Assembly: GCA_023253615.1 (NCBI GenBank)
Contig: JALRFZ010000523.1
Coordinates: forward strand, 1 to 17,146
Source: Verrucomicrobiales bacterium
GTDB taxonomy: Bacteria > Verrucomicrobiota > Verrucomicrobiia > Verrucomicrobiales > DEV007
Direction of reading: 5' to 3'
Length of the DNA stretch: 17,146 bases
Shown here: one piece after another, positions 13,328-17,146 of the stretch
How the letters are laid out: each line of letters begins with the position of its first letter
Numbering within the stretch: the stretch's first letter is position 1
Notes under the pieces: model-generated
The model's database searches: none
Told to the model about the DNA's origin: nothing
The model's input: the letters and a program-made list of their open reading frames with translations, nothing else
Translations under genes and position numbers: made by a program

Positions 13328-14293
13328 ATGTCCGACACCCTCGTTTTCCTCGACCGCTCCACCACCGACCGCGGTGACATCGATTTCTCCGGCATCGAAT
13401 CGCTCGGCCGTCTCGTGAGCCATCCCACGAGCACCCGCGAAGAGACCCGCACCCGCCTCGGCGAAGCGGACATCGTCCTGACGAACAAAGCCATCGTCGG
13501 AGCGGAGGAAATGGACGCCGCCCCGCGTCTCAAACTCATCCAGGTCGTCGCCACCGGGGTGAACAACATCGACCTCGAGGCCGCCCGGGCCCGTGGGCTC
13601 GCCGTCTGCAACGTGAGCGGCTACAGCACCGAGGCGGTCGCCCAGCACGTCTTCGCGAGCCTGCTGAATCTCGTCTCGAACGTGCATCGCTTCGCGGCCG
13701 AGCCGGAGAAGTGGGCACAATCCCCCATCTTCACGCGCCTCGATTATCCCGTCGGCGAGCTGGCGGGAAAAACCCTCGGCATCGTCGGACTCGGATCGAT
13801 CGGAAAAGCGGTCGCGCGCATTGGAGCCGCCTTTGGCATGAAGGTCGTCGCTTACGGACGCGAAGGCTCGAACAACGAGGGCGGGATCCCCCGCCTCGCT
13901 CCGGACGAGTTTTTTGCTCAGTCCGACGCGATCACCCTTCATTGCCCCCTGACTCCGGAGACGAAACATTTCATCAACGCCGCGACCCTCGCGAAGATGA
14001 AACCCGGCTCCTTTCTCATCAATACGGGACGCGGCGACCTCGTCAACGAAGCCGACCTCGTCGCCGCCTTGCGCGAGGGCGCGGTCCGCGGAGCGGCCGT
14101 CGATGTCCTCACCCCCGAACCCCCGGCGGCGGACCACCCCTTTCTCGCCGCCGTCGCCGGCGGGCTCGACAATCTCTTCATCACCCCGCACACGGCGTGG
14201 AGCGCCCTCGAGGCCCGGCAACGGCTCCTCGACGGCATCGTCGCGAACATCGCGGCCTTCCGCCGGGGCGAGCGGCTGAACCGGGTTGATTGA
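13328..14293 (+). CDS. D-2-hydroxyacid dehydrogenase, glycerate dehydrogenase (HprA)-like
   Basis: A 321-residue NAD(P)-dependent oxidoreductase that interconverts 2-ketoacids and D-2-hydroxyacids. The Rossmann motif GLGSIG is at 154-159. The catalytic set is R235 in NTGRGDLVNE, E264 in LTPEPP, and H288 in TPHTAW. The substrate-side motif ATGVNNIDLEAA and the overall pattern are closest to hydroxypyruvate reductase/glycerate dehydrogenase, which would place it in serine-glycerate metabolism; the substrate is inferred. Length is normal for the family. It follows ribH with a 70-base heptamer-containing spacer and may be co-transcribed with it. The ATG at 13328 is immediately preceded by CCTCCC rather than a ribosome-binding site. 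Confidence 0.92.
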   Translation: MSDTLVFLDRSTTDRGDIDFSGIESLGRLVSHPTSTREETRTRLGEADIVLTNKAIVGAEEMDAAPRLKLIQVVATGVNNIDLEAARARGLAVCNVSGYSTEAVAQHVFASLLNLVSNVHRFAAEPEKWAQSPIFTRLDYPVGELAGKTLGIVGLGSIGKAVARIGAAFGMKVVAYGREGSNNEGGIPRLAPDEFFAQSDAITLHCPLTPETKHFINAATLAKMKPGSFLINTGRGDLVNEADLVAALREGAVRGAAVDVLTPEPPAADHPFLAAVAGGLDNLFITPHTAWSALEARQRLLDGIVANIAAFRRGERLNRVD

Positions 14294-14362
14294 GTCCGAA
14301 ATCGCCGCTTGGAAACTGGCGGGAATCTTGCCAACCGCCGTTACGTCAGACCGCCATCCAAC

Positions 14363-14911
14363 ATGAAATAACCCGCCCTCGCCGCCGCCCTTCTCCTTTC
14401 CTGCGCCCCCTCGGCACAGGCCCAGCTCAACGAGAAAAAGATCGAACGCGACGCATCCGGAGTCTACAAGAGCAGCACCCAGGGCGGGCCCCTTGTTCAT
14501 CTGGTCGATGGATCGCCTTCACCGCCGTATTCCACCGACAAGGAGACCGGAAAATTCAAACTGCCGTTCAAGGATGGCAAGGCGTGTTCCACCCTCAAGG
14601 ACCGAGATCTGCCCGGCGACGGTACCGCTGCCTGCAAGGGGAAATGGAAGAAAACCACGGGGCAGCGTGGAGGACAGAAGATCGCCCTCAATGGCACCGG
14701 TAGGCTCGCCGGAGACAACCCGGCGAACAACCCCGGGACCAAGGGCAAAACCTCGGGTTCCCTGACAGACCGAGGACCGAAATGGAAGGCTTCCTGCAAG
14801 GTGAGTGGCGTCCAAAACGTGCCGGAAACGCCCGATCCTCTCGATCTCGGGAACCCCTTTCCGGCTTACACGTCGGTCATCACCGGTCTCATGGTCGAGG
14901 GTGTCCAATGA
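14363..14911 (+). pseudogene. secreted lysine-rich hypothetical protein with TAA at codon 3
   Basis: From the ATG at 14363 the frame reads ATG AAA TAA, then stays open for 179 codons to a TGA at 14909-14911. Just after the stop the translation is PALAAALLLSCAPSAQAQ, a textbook signal peptide that only needs its start. Changing TAA to AAA would give MKKPALAAALLL. No ATG, GTG, TTG or CTG follows in frame until well past the signal peptide. The mature part is rich in Gly, Lys and Asn, with Cys in CST, ACKGK and ASCKV contexts, and I do not recognise a domain. A recent nonsense mutation, a sequencing error, or unusual initiation are all possible. It ends 36 bases from the converging lactonase gene. 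Confidence 0.65.
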
Positions 14912-14947
14912 GTGGGGCAGCGCTCCCGAACTGGCGCCCGCCGTACG

Positions 14948-16222
14948 TCACCCGTCGGCCAACTCATGAAAGACCAGCATCGAGGGATTTCCCACCGGCG
15001 TGTAGAGGCCGGTAAACTCCAGCCTCCCCGTGGCCGCATCAACCTTGAAGGTGGCGAGGTGATCGGCCCGCTGGTTGCAGACGTAGAGGAAGCGCCCCGT
15101 CGGATCGAATTGGAAGCTGCGCGGGTAATTCCCCCGCGTCCATTCCTCTCCGAGATAAGTGAGCGTCCCGTCGCCACCGATCGCGAAGATCGCGATGCTG
15201 TCGTGGAGCCGGTTGCCCGCATAAAGGTGGCGCCCGTCGTGCGAGACGTGGATGCCCGAGCAGAAATTGCTGCCGGCGTAGCCCGGAGGCAGCGTGGAGA
15301 GCATCTGTCGCTCCGTGAGCCGCCCCGTTTCCCCGTCGTAGTCGAACAGAACCACGGTGGAGCCTTCTTCCTGGATCGAATAGAGCCAGCGGCCGTTCGG
15401 ATGGAAATCGAAGTGGCGAGGTCCGTCGCCGGGCGGCAGGGCGGTCGCGTGGGGATCGTTTGCGACGAGCTTCCCGGCCGCCGCATCGAACTTCCACGAA
15501 AAGATGCGGTCGAGCCCGAGATCGACGTGCAGCACGTATTTCCCCGAAGGATCCGGCTCGATGATGTGGGCATGGGTGCGGTCGTGACCACTGAAAGCAA
15601 AGCTGCCGGGAGGGGCGTTGGTGGCTTTGGTAGGGCCGATCTCGCCCTCGTCGATCTTCACATCGCTCGCGGTGGCGAGTGATCCATCTTCCTGCACGGG
15701 CACCACCGCGACCGAGCCGCCGAAGTAATTCGCGACGAGGAGGTGTTTCCCCGAGGGATGCAGGCTCACATAGGTCGGCCCTGCTCCGCCGGATGGCACC
15801 GTGTTCAGCAAGGTGAGTTGCCCGCTCGTCCGATCGATCGCGAAAGCGCTCACCGTGCCCTCGCCCGCATCGCCGACGCGGTCGGTCTCGTTCGCGGAGT
15901 AAAGACGCGTGCCGGACGCGTTGATGACGAGACAGCTGGGGCTCGTGCCCATTTCGACGATGCCATCGGGAGTCAAGGCCCCGGTCCCGCGGTCGACGCG
16001 GAAGAGATGGATGCCACGTCCGTTGCCCGGAGGCAGGTCCACCTGGGTCGGCAGCACATCCTGCAGGGGCGAGCTGAAGGTGCCCACATAGGCCATGAGC
16101 GGCCCGTCTCCGGAGGTGGAGGATTTGGCGCCGAGACGACGCGTTCCCAGCACGGGTCCCGCGGCGGCGAGGGCCCCGGAAAGCTGCAAGATCGCGCGAC
16201 GGGAGGGATGGGGCTGATCCAT
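14948..16222 (-). CDS. Tat-exported lactonase family protein (6-phosphogluconolactonase-like seven-bladed propeller)
   Basis: A 424-residue protein of the lactonase PF10282 family. The N-terminus MDQPHPSRRAILQLSGALAAA is a twin-arginine signal (SRRAIL plus hydrophobic stretch). Repeats of the propeller are visible as YVSLHPSGKHLLVANY, HIIEPDPSGKYVLHVD, HFDFHPNGRWLYSIQ, GIHVSHDGRHLYAGNR and SFQFDPTGRFLYVCNQ. Cytosolic Pgl hydrolyses 6-phosphogluconolactone, but exported relatives are common in Planctomycetes and Verrucomicrobia and their substrates are unknown. The open frame reaches up to 16291; I chose the ATG at 16222 because it sits right before the Tat motif. It lies 37 bases downstream of the DUF1501 gene and is probably in one transcript with it. 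Confidence 0.92.
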   Translation of the reverse strand: MDQPHPSRRAILQLSGALAAAGPVLGTRRLGAKSSTSGDGPLMAYVGTFSSPLQDVLPTQVDLPPGNGRGIHLFRVDRGTGALTPDGIVEMGTSPSCLVINASGTRLYSANETDRVGDAGEGTVSAFAIDRTSGQLTLLNTVPSGGAGPTYVSLHPSGKHLLVANYFGGSVAVVPVQEDGSLATASDVKIDEGEIGPTKATNAPPGSFAFSGHDRTHAHIIEPDPSGKYVLHVDLGLDRIFSWKFDAAAGKLVANDPHATALPPGDGPRHFDFHPNGRWLYSIQEEGSTVVLFDYDGETGRLTERQMLSTLPPGYAGSNFCSGIHVSHDGRHLYAGNRLHDSIAIFAIGGDGTLTYLGEEWTRGNYPRSFQFDPTGRFLYVCNQRADHLATFKVDAATGRLEFTGLYTPVGNPSMLVFHELADG

Positions 16223-16259
16223 GAAAACAGAAGCGGGTTCCGGGCGGGGAATCCGCCGG

Positions 16260-17146
16260 TCAGATGAGTTCGCGCATGGGTTTGTATCCATCGACGAGGA
16301 AATGGGGACGACCCGAGAGATCTTCGAGCGTCACCTCGTTCGCGTTGATCCCGAGCTGATGATAGATCGTGGCGAAGACCTCTCCGAAGTGGACGCCGCG
16401 GTCGGCGATCTCGCCTCCGAATCGATCCGTCGCGCCGATGACCTGTCCCGTCCTCAAGCCGCCTCCGGAGAGCAAAGCCCCGCCGACCCGGGGCCAGTGA
16501 TCGCGACCCGCGTCCTTGTTGATCATGGGCGTCCGGCCGAACTCGCCCCAGGCGATCACGAGGACGTCGTCGGCCATGCCACGCTCGTGCAGGTCCTCGA
16601 TGAGGGCGCTCAGCCCTTGGTCGAAGAGAGGCGCGTGCGAACGCATCCCGGAGAAATTCCCGCTGTGGAAATCCCAACGTCCGAAATTCAGGGTCACGCA
16701 ACGCACGCCGGCCTCGACGAGGCGACGGGCGAGGAGGAAATGCTCGAGATTGCGCGGGGCACCATCCCCGAAATTCTTCGGATCGCCCTTGCCGTAGCGC
16801 TCGCGCACCTTCGGGCTTTCCTGGTCGAGATCGAGGGCTGCCGCGAGCTCGCTCGAGGTCAGCATCCCGAAGGCCTGCTCGTGGAATTCGTCGAGCCCCT
16901 CCATCAGTCCGCTCGCATCGGCGTCTCGGCGGAATTGATCGAAGGAAGCCAGCAAACCGCGGCGTTCGTCGAGACGGGCGGCGGTGAGGGTGCCAAGGAC
17001 GAGATCTTTCTCCCCGGGTCCCGAGGGTTTGAAGGGACCGTTGGCAAAACCGAGAAAGCCGGGCTTGCCCGACGAGCCGTAGGGCGGATGGCCCGCCTTG
17101 GGAGCCAGCCCGACGAAGGGAGGAATGTTAGGGCGGGAGGGCCCCA
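16260..17146 (-). CDS. DUF1501 family protein (N-terminus outside window)
   Basis: The frame is open from the right edge to the stop at 16260-16262; 294 residues of a protein usually 450-480 long are visible. Family features include PPFVGLAPKAGHPPYG at the visible start, the block RRDADASGLMEGLDEF, LTSSELAAALDL with VRERYG, WDFHSGNF, the signature VIAWGEFGRTPMIN followed by GRDHWP, and GVHFGEVFATIYHQLGI. DUF1501 proteins are Tat-exported, related in fold to sulfatases and alkaline phosphatases, and abundant in Planctomycetes and Verrucomicrobia, often beside DUF1549/DUF1553 genes. The function is not established. The signal peptide, if present, lies beyond this window. The lactonase gene follows closely on the same strand. 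Confidence 0.95.
   Translation of the reverse strand, partial: GPSRPNIPPFVGLAPKAGHPPYGSSGKPGFLGFANGPFKPSGPGEKDLVLGTLTAARLDERRGLLASFDQFRRDADASGLMEGLDEFHEQAFGMLTSSELAAALDLDQESPKVRERYGKGDPKNFGDGAPRNLEHFLLARRLVEAGVRCVTLNFGRWDFHSGNFSGMRSHAPLFDQGLSALIEDLHERGMADDVLVIAWGEFGRTPMINKDAGRDHWPRVGGALLSGGGLRTGQVIGATDRFGGEIADRGVHFGEVFATIYHQLGINANEVTLEDLSGRPHFLVDGYKPMRELI

Noticed and set aside
14948..16291. Longer lactonase start at 16291
   Set aside because: It would overlap the DUF1501 gene and place 23 unrelated residues before the Tat signal; the ATG at 16222 sits correctly before SRRAIL.

Overview
The window looks like a piece of a high-GC Verrucomicrobiota chromosome. Planctomycetota or a related PVC phylum is the main alternative. 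The basis is family-level recognition: a fused CcoN-CcoO cbb3 oxidase subunit with a short one-heme CcoP, a DUF1501 gene next to a Tat-exported lactonase, the GILPMH/MHGQDAHAT type of palindromic repeat, and almost no Shine-Dalgarno sequences. No database search was possible.

Bases 1-7501 are one plus-strand cluster for a cbb3-type cytochrome c oxidase and its assembly. In order they are ccoNO (5' end outside the window), a CcoQ-like peptide, ccoP, the iron-sulfur assembly factor ccoG, an unlisted 42-residue membrane peptide in the slot where fixH/ccoH usually sits, a DsbD/TauE-like membrane protein, and the copper-exporting P-type ATPase ccoI. Several of these overlap by ATGA, which implies translational coupling. 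No ccoS is visible. ccoI carries an in-frame 144-bp insertion bounded by two inverted hairpins, like a REPIN, in its nucleotide-binding domain.

Bases 7502-9987 hold accessory genes: a UPF0175/DUF3368-PIN toxin-antitoxin-like pair with different base use, a secreted staphylococcal-nuclease-fold protein that has lost key catalytic residues, a xylose-isomerase-like TIM barrel and a small DUF4190-like membrane protein. A minus-strand orphan membrane protein (10025-10390) is separated by an AT-rich divergent promoter region from a plus-strand nitrilase-family amidohydrolase (10599-11372). A decayed FkbH-like fragment and a secreted C39-like protein follow.

Bases 12458-14293 hold ribH, with several substituted conserved residues, and a D-2-hydroxyacid dehydrogenase. 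Three genes in the window (the TauE-like gene, ribH and the dehydrogenase) are preceded by pyrimidine arrays with a strict 7-bp period; two of these arrays match at 32 of 35 bases. At 14363-14911 a complete-looking secreted-protein frame is interrupted by TAA at its third codon. The right end (14948-17146) is a minus-strand pair, a DUF1501 gene (N-terminus outside the window) followed by a Tat-exported lactonase.

I see no CRISPR array, rRNA, tRNA, prophage or complete transposon. The strongest leads are the repeat inserted in ccoI, the heptamer leaders, the 42-residue peptide in the oxidase operon and the nonsense-interrupted secreted protein.
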